From positions 1 through 14,790 of the forward strand of contig JAQVIE010000011.1 of NCBI GenBank assembly GCA_028695895.1: a stretch of DNA of 14,790 nt. Reading direction: 5' to 3'. How positions within the stretch are numbered: the first letter of the stretch is position 1; every line of letters starts with the position of its first letter. This document shows, piece by piece, positions 6,794 to 14,508 of the stretch. This stretch comes from Methanospirillum sp. Its GTDB lineage: Archaea > Halobacteriota > Methanomicrobia > Methanomicrobiales > Methanospirillaceae. Below the pieces are notes generated by a model. That model was not told the origin of the DNA. It was given only the letters and a program-made list of their open reading frames with translations, and made no database searches. Both the position numbers and the translations under genes were made by a program.

Positions 6794-7254
6794 TTATGCT
6801 CCTCGAGTTTTCGGATTGTTTTAATACTGGATTCTGCAACATGTTTTAGCAAAGCCAGCATCTGTTCTTTTTCTCCGCCTGACAGACCACTACAGATTGT
6901 CTGTTCCCATTCCTGGTCAATTGCCAGGATCTCCGGTGCCATCTCTGATCCTTTCCTGGTTAATGAGAGACAGAGTGCACGGCGGTTTTCAGGATCAACA
7001 CGCCTTGATATCAATCCTGCATCTTCCATCTTTTTTACTGTCCTGGCAATCGTGCCTTTGTCCAGGTGAAAATGTCTGGCCATCGTGTCCTGGGTAATGC
7101 CTGGATGCCTGAGCAGGCACATAAAAACAGGATACTGGCCTGCTGATAATTCAAACTGTTTTAACCGGTTATTCAAAAATATAACCCGCGTCCTGTTAAT
7201 GATCGAGAGCAATGGACCGGGTGGAAGTGTAGATGGAAGTATTGATTCAGACAC
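6790..7254 (-). CDS. MarR family winged-helix transcriptional regulator
   Basis: A 154-residue dimeric DNA-binding protein, most likely repressing its own operon. Seen: helix-turn-helix ITQDTMARHFHLDKGTIART (recognition helix about residues 64-79) and the wing with the conserved RVDPENRRALCLSLTRKG, the D-x-x-R(R) plus LTxKG signature of MarR proteins. N- and C-terminal helices would form the dimer interface. The start is GTG 7254. There is no Shine-Dalgarno, but a TATA box (ATTATATT, minus sense, 7284-7277) is centred about 26 bases upstream, so the mRNA may be leaderless. It overlaps the downstream MATE gene by 4 bases. A palindrome next to the TATA box is a candidate site for this protein. 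Confidence 0.92.
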   Translation of the reverse strand: MSESILPSTLPPGPLLSIINRTRVIFLNNRLKQFELSAGQYPVFMCLLRHPGITQDTMARHFHLDKGTIARTVKKMEDAGLISRRVDPENRRALCLSLTRKGSEMAPEILAIDQEWEQTICSGLSGGEKEQMLALLKHVAESSIKTIRKLEEHN

Positions 7255-7276
7255 TTATACAAATGATTGCTGATAG

Positions 7277-7299
7277 AATATAATGTTGTCTGTGCAACA
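7277..7299 (-). promoter_or_regulatory. marR-MATE promoter with candidate MarR operator
   Basis: The minus-strand TATA box ATTATATT (7284-7277) is immediately preceded by the inverted repeat TGTTGTCTGTGCAACA (7284-7299; arms TGTTG/CAACA, 6-base spacer). The repeat covers the BRE position, so a dimer bound there would block TBP/TFB. The TATA-to-GTG distance of about 26 bases suggests a leaderless transcript. Site sequence is seen; regulator identity is inference. Confidence 0.5.
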
Positions 7300-7326
7300 G
7301 TTGTTTATGCAATAAAAAGGTGAGAG

Positions 7327-7506
7327 TTATTTTTTCCGGTAGATGTTCAGCCCGATCTTTATCTCTTCATGTTCAGGAATTGATATATTTCCTTCAGTAG
7401 AAGCGATTGTGATAGATTTTCCTGATTTCGATTCTCCATAATCCTTACTAATATCAACGGTGATGGTAAGGGTGTTTCCTTCGAGCTTCATCTCTATGTT
7501 CTTCAT
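7327..7506 (-). CDS. Small conserved hypothetical protein (about 59 residues)
   Basis: The product MKNIEMKLEGNTLTITVDIS... ends with SGKSITIASTEGNISIPEHEEIKIGLNIYRKK (C-terminal part from about residue 29). From memory this resembles a family of short uncharacterised bacterial and archaeal proteins with the pattern SGKs-IASTEGN-x-IKIGLNxYRKK; I know no function. Predicted beta strands alternate with polar turns; there are no membrane segments or cysteines. ATG 7506 was chosen because the family-like region begins there. A GTG at 7572, overlapping the upstream stop as GTGA, would add 22 residues and could be used by translational coupling. Neither start has a properly spaced Shine-Dalgarno. 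The gene lies 72 bases before marR, with marR's own promoter in the gap. Confidence 0.65.
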   Translation of the reverse strand: MKNIEMKLEGNTLTITVDISKDYGESKSGKSITIASTEGNISIPEHEEIKIGLNIYRKK

Positions 7507-7568
7507 AAGATATGATTGGTATGAGAATATTTGGATTTTTCCTCCCAAATATTCCGGGTTATTTATGT

Positions 7569-7928
7569 TCACTCAGTATATATCAGTTGAAATTTTTCAC
7601 TTTCATATATCTTAGTCCCTGGTCCTGCATCCGCAGCATCTGATACAGGAGCAAAAATCTGAAATGAGAGATTATGCTCGCCTTTTTTCCTGTACTTTAA
7701 TGGGATATCAAAGAAATGTGTTTCTTTTCCGTCATTACTTAGCCAGTCATGTACCTGTGAGATCTCCTGCCCGTCCAGTATTATTTTTATTATCACCTTC
7801 TGACGCTTATTTGAATCATGTCTGACCTGGTAGAAAAACCTCGAATCACTGACCGGTGTTGTAAGTGTCTTTTGAGGATCAACGTCCCCTGCCTTTGTTG
7901 TCCAGTATCCATGTATTGCAAAATCCAT
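7569..7928 (-). CDS. Hypothetical beta-rich protein, 119 residues
   Basis: I do not recognise this protein. It is soluble, with no signal peptide, membrane segment or cysteine. Alternating strands (FFYQVRHDS, KVIIKIILDGQEI, HNLSFQIFAP, EKFQLIYTE) suggest an immunoglobulin-like beta sandwich, as in carbohydrate- or protein-binding modules; that is inference. ATG 7928 is supported by GGTGA (minus sense, 7939-7935) with good spacing, and a TATA-like TATTAATA (about 7961-7968) lies further upstream. Its stop overlaps an in-frame GTG of the next small gene (GTGA), so the two are probably co-transcribed. Codon use looks like the neighbours. Confidence 0.7.
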   Translation of the reverse strand: MDFAIHGYWTTKAGDVDPQKTLTTPVSDSRFFYQVRHDSNKRQKVIIKIILDGQEISQVHDWLSNDGKETHFFDIPLKYRKKGEHNLSFQIFAPVSDAADAGPGTKIYESEKFQLIYTE

Positions 7929-8075
7929 ACAAAGTCACCAAGTATCTGTATCTCTGTGAGATATTAATAGTGCACATATTGGCTTTTGGAAAAGTCCATG
8001 CCTGTGAGGATTCCCTGTCAGAATAGTTATTATTGGTTAATAATACTGAATATCAGCAAAGGTGCAGTTTTCCTG

Positions 8076-8082
8076 AAAAAAA
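8076..8082 (-). terminator. Possible oligo-T terminator after the HNH gene
   Basis: On the minus strand a run of seven T (8082-8076) follows the HNH stop codon by about a dozen bases, within AT-rich sequence. No hairpin is evident. The rest of the 7929-8094 gap holds the upstream region of the 119-residue gene. Confidence 0.35.
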
Positions 8083-8094
8083 TGGTTTATATTT

Positions 8095-9111
8095 TTATGT
8101 TCTTATCTCATGCTGCTTTTTTCTGTTGTGATTTACTGAAATTGTCCAGGTTTCACCGCTATAACTTATCTTGATATTCTCATTAGTCTTGTCAAGAATT
8201 ATCTCTCCTGCATGAACGGCCCTGTGATGACGTGGACATATGGTGAGCATGTTTTCAGCTTTATCTCTCCCATTCATGGACAATGGAACTATGTGATGGA
8301 CTTCAACCGGTCCGTTTGTCATTTCACCCATGGCAGAACAAACCTGGCAGGTATTATCATGCAGGTTCTTTACAAGGTATGCAAGAAACCGGTTTCTTCT
8401 CATCTGCATCGGAAGGATCCTTCTCTCTTCCTCACAAATCAGGGAATAGATGTCTTTACCTGACTTCAGGGCGGTGGTATACAACCGATGGTACCTCCTT
8501 TCCGATGGCGGCCCTGTGACAGCGCCTGCTGCCTGCATCAATGTCTCATAATCATAGCCTTTTGGATTAACTTCTTTATCATAATCAGGAAAGACATCCA
8601 GCAACCTTATGATAAGGAGAGGATCACCACTTTCAATCCTGTCCTTTATTGTAGGTTTTTCAATAAGTGCATCGAATACCTCCCTTGAACTTAACTGTAT
8701 AAGACCAAACCGTCTCCACCACTCAAGGATAATCAGAAGTTCCGCCTGGTCAGATACCAGAAACTTAAGCCTGCCCCTTTTATTCAGAACCATGTTTGCA
8801 AGAGCATCAGCTGCATTGAGATTGATGAGATTTTGCAGACCAGGAAAAGAAGTAAATAATATTCTTATGACCTCTGCATTCCATTCAAAATCAGGCGAAT
8901 ATGGGCCTTCTGCCTGGTGAAAGAGGTATTCAAGAAAAGAAACAAGATTTGCAGGAACCCGGAGAACATCTTTGTCTGACAGGATATGCCCTGCTGTACA
9001 ACCATCTAATGCTCCCTGTATTTCTGCATCTCCCTTAATGTCCTCTGCCCTGATTTTTTTTGCAACCGCATCAAAACATCGGTGAAAATCACGCCAATGC
9101 ATGGATTTCAT
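8095..9111 (-). CDS. HNH endonuclease-domain protein with unrecognised N-terminal region
   Basis: A 338-residue soluble protein. The C-terminal 80 residues form a zinc-stabilised HNH (beta-beta-alpha metal) nuclease domain: CQVC (C255, C258), VEVHHIVPLS (H272, H273), the central asparagine in AENML (N287), then CPRHHRAVH (C292, H295, H300). All catalytic and zinc residues expected are present, so it should be active on DNA or RNA. The first 240 residues are helical, rich in aromatics and leucines, and match no domain I know; a target-recognition or regulatory role is only a guess. ATG 9111 was chosen (AGG 8 bases upstream). TTG 9150 would overlap the upstream MBL gene by 14 bases without a ribosome site. 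It lies 25 bases downstream of the MBL gene, so they probably form an operon. There is no methyltransferase or toxin neighbour. Confidence 0.8.
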   Translation of the reverse strand: MKSMHWRDFHRCFDAVAKKIRAEDIKGDAEIQGALDGCTAGHILSDKDVLRVPANLVSFLEYLFHQAEGPYSPDFEWNAEVIRILFTSFPGLQNLINLNAADALANMVLNKRGRLKFLVSDQAELLIILEWWRRFGLIQLSSREVFDALIEKPTIKDRIESGDPLLIIRLLDVFPDYDKEVNPKGYDYETLMQAAGAVTGPPSERRYHRLYTTALKSGKDIYSLICEEERRILPMQMRRNRFLAYLVKNLHDNTCQVCSAMGEMTNGPVEVHHIVPLSMNGRDKAENMLTICPRHHRAVHAGEIILDKTNENIKISYSGETWTISVNHNRKKQHEIRT

Positions 9112-9136
9112 GGTTTTTGCCTGACGTAAACCTGAT

Positions 9137-10084
9137 TTATCCTTCACCAAAGTGAAAAGTTGTCCCTACAGTGCTTAAGGCAAATGCATCAGGTAGTGCT
9201 TTTGCAATGGCTACCTGGGCTTGCCATCCGGTGCAGTGCATGGGAATAATATGTACAGGGTTTAATTCCCGAAGGGCTGCAATGGTATCCGGAATAATAT
9301 TTCTGAAATTAGGGCCTGACAGGTGAAAACCTCCAATGATTGCATGAATTGTGTTTATCCCGGTAATCTTTTGTGCATACCTAATTGAATTTATTATTCC
9401 TGCATGTGCACAACCTGATATGATAATCAGACCTTTTCCTTTGAGATGGAGGATAACAGACTGGTCATCCCTGAATGGATCTTTAACAAATGCACCTTTT
9501 TCCATGGCCTCAAGGACAGGGGATCCCTGTTCAAATGGTGTAGTTCTTTCTATCTCCCCTGTAAGGAGTAATTTCTGATTTATTATCAGGGAGGGTTTTT
9601 CTGAGAGAGAAAGGATACCTCCGGCATGGGTGACTTCATCCTGGCTTAATGAAGGAAGGTCTGTATAAGTACCATCCGGACGTTTTTTTCTTCTCATGGA
9701 AAAGGCTGCAGGATGTATATGGACTGGTATACGGCAGGAGGACTGATGAAGAACATGAAAAAGAGCGCCGATATGATCAAAATGGCCATGACTGATTACT
9801 ATCTCGCTGATCTCATCAAGGTCAACCCTTAATATTTCTGCATTTTGTGTAAAGGCCGTTTCTGTTGTTCCGGCATCCATTAAAACTGTGTCTGTCTTCC
9901 CGCCGGATAGAATCCTTACAAGGAAAGACAGGCCATGCTCAGCAAATAAAGTTTTTCCATAAGAAAGAATGGGCCTGCTGATAAGAGGTGTCTCTTCAAC
10001 CATGAGAAGATCGGTGTAATTGTCGATCAGAACAGTAATGTCAAGGCCATCAACGGGTTTTAAGGGGTATATCATAAAAATCAC
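9137..10084 (-). CDS. Metallo-beta-lactamase-fold metal-dependent hydrolase (COG1237 type)
   Basis: A 315-residue cytosolic enzyme with the MBL motif HGHFDHIG (H99, H101, D103, H104) and further ligand candidates in CAHAG (H227), GGFHL (H254) and MHCTG (H283). The SGCAHAGIINSI and GGFHL blocks are typical of COG1237. That family includes a methanogen protein proposed to act in early methanopterin synthesis (dihydropterin-ribofuranosylaminobenzene phosphate synthase), so a role in C1-carrier biosynthesis is possible but not shown. The start is GTG 10084 or ATG 10075; neither has a clear Shine-Dalgarno. It diverges from the RND gene and is followed by the HNH gene after 25 bases. Confidence 0.85.
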   Translation of the reverse strand: MIFMIYPLKPVDGLDITVLIDNYTDLLMVEETPLISRPILSYGKTLFAEHGLSFLVRILSGGKTDTVLMDAGTTETAFTQNAEILRVDLDEISEIVISHGHFDHIGALFHVLHQSSCRIPVHIHPAAFSMRRKKRPDGTYTDLPSLSQDEVTHAGGILSLSEKPSLIINQKLLLTGEIERTTPFEQGSPVLEAMEKGAFVKDPFRDDQSVILHLKGKGLIIISGCAHAGIINSIRYAQKITGINTIHAIIGGFHLSGPNFRNIIPDTIAALRELNPVHIIPMHCTGWQAQVAIAKALPDAFALSTVGTTFHFGEG

Positions 10085-10098
10085 AAATCTGGTTTTAA

Positions 10099-10120
10099 TA
10101 TTCTCTCATATGAGAAAATA
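10099..10120. repeat. 22-bp inverted repeat, candidate operator between MBL and RND genes
   Basis: The core TCTCATATGAGA (10104-10115) is a perfect palindrome. It extends to 10099-10120 with one mismatched pair (10103/10116). It lies 15 bases upstream of the MBL start and far ahead of the RND start. The length and symmetry suit a homodimeric regulator site. The bound protein is unknown. Confidence 0.45.
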
Positions 10121-10178
10121 ATTTCTTTTTAAATTCGGTTTGTCAAGTTATTTAGTTCCTGTAAAGACAAACAATGCA

Positions 10179-10187
10179 CTATAAATA
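10179..10187 (+). promoter_or_regulatory. TATA box for the RND transporter gene
   Basis: CTATAAATA is close to the archaeal TATA consensus and would give a transcript start near 10205, leaving a leader of about 55 bases that contains the GGGAG ribosome site at 10250-10254. A second AT-rich element (AATATAAAA, about 10235-10243) is too near the start codon to serve. Confidence 0.45.
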
Positions 10188-10259
10188 ATCGTCTGGTCTA
10201 ATCCTAATAATAGAATACTGACCGTTTTTCGAAATAATATAAAATGGAAGGGAGAGAAC

Positions 10260-12539
10260 TTGCTCAAACCTTTTGACTGGCTGGCGTACCAGGTTACGAA
10301 CCATACAGGCGTTGTTGCAGGAGTTGCTCTTTTAATTTTTTTCGTATCACTGTTCGGAACAACGCTTGTTACCATGCAGACCGGCAATGAGGCATATCTT
10401 GATAAAAATACTCCTCGCGGTGCATTGCTTGCTCACTATATCGATACCTATGGATCCGATGCCATCATGGTCATTATTGAATCAGATGATGTGACCAGGG
10501 TAGAAACATTATGGTACATCGATCGCCTTTTAAACCATATTCAGAATCAACAGTCAGTTGAAAGTGCATCAGGCATTGTAACACTTCTAAAACAGGGTAA
10601 TAACGGGTTTCTTCCAAGTTCATCTGCTGAAATCAGCGAAATTATTCAAAAAGTCCCTTCGGAAGTCATAAGGAGGAATCTTCCGTCCAATATGATGACC
10701 CTGGGAGTGATAACCCTCATCCCAGGACTTTCAAAAAACCGTCAGAAACAGGTATTGTCAAATATTGAGACCATTGTGAAGACCTCACGCCCTCCCCCGG
10801 GGGTATCTGTAACCCTGTCAGGAGAACCTGCTTTTGAGAGCGAAATGGAAAAAGAGATGGGTTCATCCATGGGTGTTCTTATCCTTGCGGCTATGGTACT
10901 CATGGTAGTTGCCGTCCTGACCCTTTTTTCCCATGTCAGATATGCCCTTCTCCCGGTTGCAATCGTTGCATCAGGTCTTATACTGACTTTTGGTCTCATG
11001 GGACTTACAGGAACCAGAATCAGCATGGTGGTGATAGGTGCATTTCCCGTCCTGATAGGAATTGGAATTGATTATGCCATACAGATGCATTCAAGACTTG
11101 ATGAAGAGATCTACAAATCTTCACTTGCTGAGGCTGTTACCACCACTATAACCAAAACCTGTCCATCGGTCCTTATTGCGATGCTGGCAACTACAACCGG
11201 TTTTATTGCAATGATGTTCGGACCAATACCCATGATCGGGGATTTTGGAATTACCTGTGCATTCGGGGTTATTTCCTGCTATATCGCTGCCCTCATAATG
11301 GTTCCTGTCTTTGCCATGCTTGTACATTATCGTGGTAAAAGGCAGGAAAAAGGAGATGCTCTTATCCAGGAAGACGGCTTTGCCGGCACATTGTCTTCTT
11401 CATCTGCATCCAGTCAGAAATCCCGGGAGTCTGCGGTAGAAAAGTATGACAGGACTCTTGGGCTTACTGCATTAAAAATTGCCAAACATCCGGTTCCAGT
11501 ATTGTTATTTGTTTTTTCAGTTGCCATGATTGGTTTTATCCTGGATAATGAGGTTCCCATCAGTGCAGATGAAAAGACATTCGTCCCTTCTGACATGCCT
11601 GCATTGCTGAACATGAACAAAGTAACAAGGACAATGGGTTCAATAAAGACTATTCCAATCGTTGTATCCGCAGATGATGTCCTGCATCCCGATAACCTTG
11701 AATGGATAAAAAAATTCGGGGAGTATGAGATCAGAAAAAACGACAAAATTACCGGTGTAAGCAGCATTGCCTCCCTGATTTCAGAATATAATAATGGATT
11801 CCTGCCTGACACAAGATCTGAAGCAGGCAGGATTGTCTCTTCCATTCCTGATCAGTACACAAAAAGGTACCTGAATGGTAATAGCGAAGCGGTTATGGAA
11901 TTCTCAACTGGTGATATGGAGATATCACAGGCCAGGGATCTTATAAAAATCATCAGAAAAGACAAGGATTATTATCCGTCTCCACCAGGACTGACGATTA
12001 GGGTTACTGGTTCCCTTGAGATGTTCAGCACTGTTATGGATGATATTGACAGGTCAAAAACTTTCATGACTATCCTGGGTTTCGTTTTTATCTTTGCATT
12101 TTTACTGCTGGCATATCGCAGGCTGAATGCAGCAATACCCCTTATTCCTATCATTGTTATTGTCGGCTGGAACGGGGCTATCATGTATCTTTCAGGCCTT
12201 GACTATACCCCGCTTACGGCAGTTCTTGGATCGATGACTATTGGAGTTGCCTCTGAATACACTATCCTTATCATGGAACGGTGTGATGAAGAACTGGCAA
12301 AAGGTCTCCCGCTTCTTGATGCAATACAGGTAAGTGTTCAAAAAATAGGGACTGCAATCACTGTTTCAGGTCTGACTACCGTATTTGGTTTTGCAGCTCT
12401 TATGCTTTCTGAGTTTAATATTGTTGCAAACTTTGGAATTACCACAGTAATCACGGTTGTGTTCTCACTTACAGGCGCTATATTAATAATGCCTGCTGTC
12501 ATTTCACTTGTATACCGGTACCAGGGATACCAGGTATAA
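10260..12539 (+). CDS. RND superfamily (MMPL/HAE3-like) exporter
   Basis: A 759-residue membrane protein of two homologous halves, each with one helix, a large external loop and five more helices. First half: helix about 17-38, loop 40-203, helices about 205-356. Second half: helix about 411-428, loop 430-598, helices about 600-752. The duplication shows in the loops: residues 103-120 (ASGIVTLLKQGNNGFLPS) against 499-516 (GVSSIASLISEYNNGFLP). The TM4 signature GIGIDYAIQMHSR has D271; the second half has GVASEYTILIMERCDEE with E666, the probable proton-relay acids. No outer-membrane partner or adaptor is encoded, which suits an archaeon. The start is TTG 10260, with GGGAG five bases upstream. 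Related HAE3 proteins move lipids or hydrophobic compounds; the substrate here is unknown. Confidence 0.92.
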   Translation: MLKPFDWLAYQVTNHTGVVAGVALLIFFVSLFGTTLVTMQTGNEAYLDKNTPRGALLAHYIDTYGSDAIMVIIESDDVTRVETLWYIDRLLNHIQNQQSVESASGIVTLLKQGNNGFLPSSSAEISEIIQKVPSEVIRRNLPSNMMTLGVITLIPGLSKNRQKQVLSNIETIVKTSRPPPGVSVTLSGEPAFESEMEKEMGSSMGVLILAAMVLMVVAVLTLFSHVRYALLPVAIVASGLILTFGLMGLTGTRISMVVIGAFPVLIGIGIDYAIQMHSRLDEEIYKSSLAEAVTTTITKTCPSVLIAMLATTTGFIAMMFGPIPMIGDFGITCAFGVISCYIAALIMVPVFAMLVHYRGKRQEKGDALIQEDGFAGTLSSSSASSQKSRESAVEKYDRTLGLTALKIAKHPVPVLLFVFSVAMIGFILDNEVPISADEKTFVPSDMPALLNMNKVTRTMGSIKTIPIVVSADDVLHPDNLEWIKKFGEYEIRKNDKITGVSSIASLISEYNNGFLPDTRSEAGRIVSSIPDQYTKRYLNGNSEAVMEFSTGDMEISQARDLIKIIRKDKDYYPSPPGLTIRVTGSLEMFSTVMDDIDRSKTFMTILGFVFIFAFLLLAYRRLNAAIPLIPIIVIVGWNGAIMYLSGLDYTPLTAVLGSMTIGVASEYTILIMERCDEELAKGLPLLDAIQVSVQKIGTAITVSGLTTVFGFAALMLSEFNIVANFGITTVITVVFSLTGAILIMPAVISLVYRYQGYQV

Positions 12540-12558
12540 CATCCACATCCCCTGGAAA

Positions 12559-12595
12559 AACCACTTATTTATCTGGTTGAATCTGTTTTTGTTTT
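12559..12595 (+). terminator. Probable terminator after the RND gene
   Basis: An inverted repeat AACCA (12559-12563) / TGGTT (12574-12578) with a 10-base loop is followed by TTTTTGTTTT (12586-12595). It lies 20 bases after the stop. The 127-base gap to the kinase gene also holds AT-rich stretches that could be its promoter, but none is convincing. Confidence 0.4.
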
Positions 12596-12666
12596 AAATT
12601 TATTCTATTACCTGAAACACAAATCATTACAATTATCTTCTCATAAACGACATTCTAATTAGGCAC

Positions 12667-14508
12667 ATGGTAATATCGGTCCTCTATGTGGATGACGAGC
12701 CTGATTTTTTATTTCTCGGGAAAAAATTCCTGGACAATGAACCCGATATGATAGTTGATACCATGACGTCAGCCGGACAAGCCCTTGAAACTCTTAAAAC
12801 CCGGACATATGATGCAATTGTATCTGATTACCTGATGCCGGCAATGGACGGCATTCAATTTTTACAAAAGGTTCGTTCACTTTACGGTTCGGTCCCTTTC
12901 ATCCTTTTTACCGGGAAGGGACGTGAAGAGGTTGTAATTACCGCGTTAAACTCCGGGGCAGATTATTATCTGCAGAAGGGCGGGGATGCACCTTCCCAGT
13001 TTGCAGAACTTGCACATAATATCCGCCTGGCTGTGGAGCGAAAAAGAGCCGGGGATCTACTTGTTGAAAGTGATCGAAGGTTTAGAAAAACACTTCAGAA
13101 CATGAAGCTTGTTGCCTTCCAGCTGGATAATGATGGGAAAGTGCTTTTTTGCAATGATCACCTGTTACACCTGACCGGATGGAGCAGAGAAGAGTTAATG
13201 GATCAGGATTTTTTTGAGATGGCAGTTCCTGCTTATCTTAGAGAAAAGAAAAAACGTCTTTTCCAGGAGGCTATGAGAAAGGGGACCATTTCACAGCATG
13301 AAGAGATGAAACTACTTCTAAGAAATGGTGAAGTTCTCGATATTGACGTAATGAATACCGATCTCAGGGATGAACACGGGAAACTTTTCGGGTACATGTG
13401 CATAGGGGATGATGTCACCGAACGAAATGCGGCAAGAAAAGAGATCAAAGCCTGGCGTAACAGGTATAAGATGGTAACCACCTCATCAGGTCTTGTCGTT
13501 TACGATTATGACAGGAAAAATGACAGGATCATTATGAGTGAGAATGTCAGGGATGTTTTCGGTTACGAATATGAACAGATAAATCAGGGATTTTTTCAAT
13601 GGATTTCATTTGTTCATCCCCATGATCGTCAGTCAACTCTTGACGCATTTGAATCTTTAAATAAATCCAGGAATGGAGTTATCAAATACAGGTTCAGGCA
13701 TGCTGATGGGCATTATATCTGGGTTGAAGACAAGGTTTTTGTAACAGATTACCAGAATACATTCAGGCTTATAGGTATCATGGCTGATATCACAAGGCAG
13801 CAGGAGGCAGAAGAGGCCCTCAGGGTAAGTGAGGCAAAGCTCAGGACTGCAAACAATAAGCTTAGCCTTCTCAGCTCTATAACCCGCCATGATATCTCAA
13901 ACTCAGTTCATGCCATGCAGGGTTTTCTCGCTCTCATGGATGAGTATGAGCAAGATGAGATAGGGTTTTTCATAAAAAAACTAAATGAGATTGGCAGATC
14001 GATCGAATCTCAGATGAAATTCTCACATGAATACGAGAAAGTAGGTGTATTAGAACCGGAATGGTTTGAAATCAGAGAATTGCTTGAAAAACTATCATTT
14101 GAAGACATTCACCTGATTTATGACTTTTCTTCTTCACTTGAAATATATGCCGACCCCATGATCTCAAAGGTCTTTTATAATCTTTTAACCAATGCCAAAA
14201 ACCATGGTAAAATCGTTTCTTCAATAACTGTCTCATCCCATTACTCTGAAGATGGCCTTGTTTTATCCTGGGAGGATGATGGAATTGGTATTCCCATTGA
14301 AGAGAAAGAGAAAATATTCAAATATGGATATGGGAAAAATACCGGATATGGCCTGTACCTTATATCCGAAATTCTCAGAATTACTTCTATTACCATCACT
14401 GAGACCGGGATTCCTGGAAAAGGGGCAAGATTTGAGATTTTAATTCCCCATGACGGATATCGCCCAATTAATGAAAACAACAAAAAAACCTTTCCGAATG
14501 TTTTGTGA
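12667..14508 (+). CDS. REC-PAS-PAS cytosolic sensor histidine kinase
   Basis: 613 residues, no membrane segment. Domain order: receiver 1-123 (acidic pair D10/E11, phospho-acceptor D54 in SDYLMP, T82, K104 in LQKGG), first PAS about 138-255, second PAS about 262-378 (ends with the PAC-like LIGIMADITRQQEAEE), short coiled coil 380-400, H-box SSITRHDISNS (H408), then HATPase: N-box NLLTNAKNHG (N505, N509), G1 DDGIGIP (537-543), F-box IFKYGYG (550-556), G2 NTGYGLYLI (558-566). The RHDI type of H-box is typical of methanogen kinases. The receiver at the N-terminus, in place of a sensor, makes this a kinase whose input may be another kinase. No separate response regulator lies nearby, so the output target is unknown. 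ATG 12667 is used; the Shine-Dalgarno is weak. All catalytic residues are intact. Confidence 0.92.
   Translation: MVISVLYVDDEPDFLFLGKKFLDNEPDMIVDTMTSAGQALETLKTRTYDAIVSDYLMPAMDGIQFLQKVRSLYGSVPFILFTGKGREEVVITALNSGADYYLQKGGDAPSQFAELAHNIRLAVERKRAGDLLVESDRRFRKTLQNMKLVAFQLDNDGKVLFCNDHLLHLTGWSREELMDQDFFEMAVPAYLREKKKRLFQEAMRKGTISQHEEMKLLLRNGEVLDIDVMNTDLRDEHGKLFGYMCIGDDVTERNAARKEIKAWRNRYKMVTTSSGLVVYDYDRKNDRIIMSENVRDVFGYEYEQINQGFFQWISFVHPHDRQSTLDAFESLNKSRNGVIKYRFRHADGHYIWVEDKVFVTDYQNTFRLIGIMADITRQQEAEEALRVSEAKLRTANNKLSLLSSITRHDISNSVHAMQGFLALMDEYEQDEIGFFIKKLNEIGRSIESQMKFSHEYEKVGVLEPEWFEIRELLEKLSFEDIHLIYDFSSSLEIYADPMISKVFYNLLTNAKNHGKIVSSITVSSHYSEDGLVLSWEDDGIGIPIEEKEKIFKYGYGKNTGYGLYLISEILRITSITITETGIPGKGARFEILIPHDGYRPINENNKKTFPNVL

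Noticed and set aside
7507..7572. Orphan GGGAGG (minus sense, 7546-7541) upstream of the small conserved protein
   Set aside because: No ATG, GTG or TTG lies at a workable distance downstream; it probably only encodes Leu-Gly-Gly codons if the longer GTG 7572 start is used.
8095..9111. HNH gene as a group I intron or intein homing endonuclease
   Set aside because: It stands as its own gene after the MBL stop; neither the MBL gene nor other neighbours are interrupted, and no splice motifs are visible.
8095..10084. MBL-HNH pair as a proven defence system
   Set aside because: No methyltransferase, helicase, toxin-antitoxin or mobile-element gene is nearby; adjacency alone does not support the claim, so it is kept only as a finding.
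10742..11026. Minus-strand frames inside the RND gene
   Set aside because: They are antisense shadows of a strongly supported transporter gene and have no ribosome site or family likeness.
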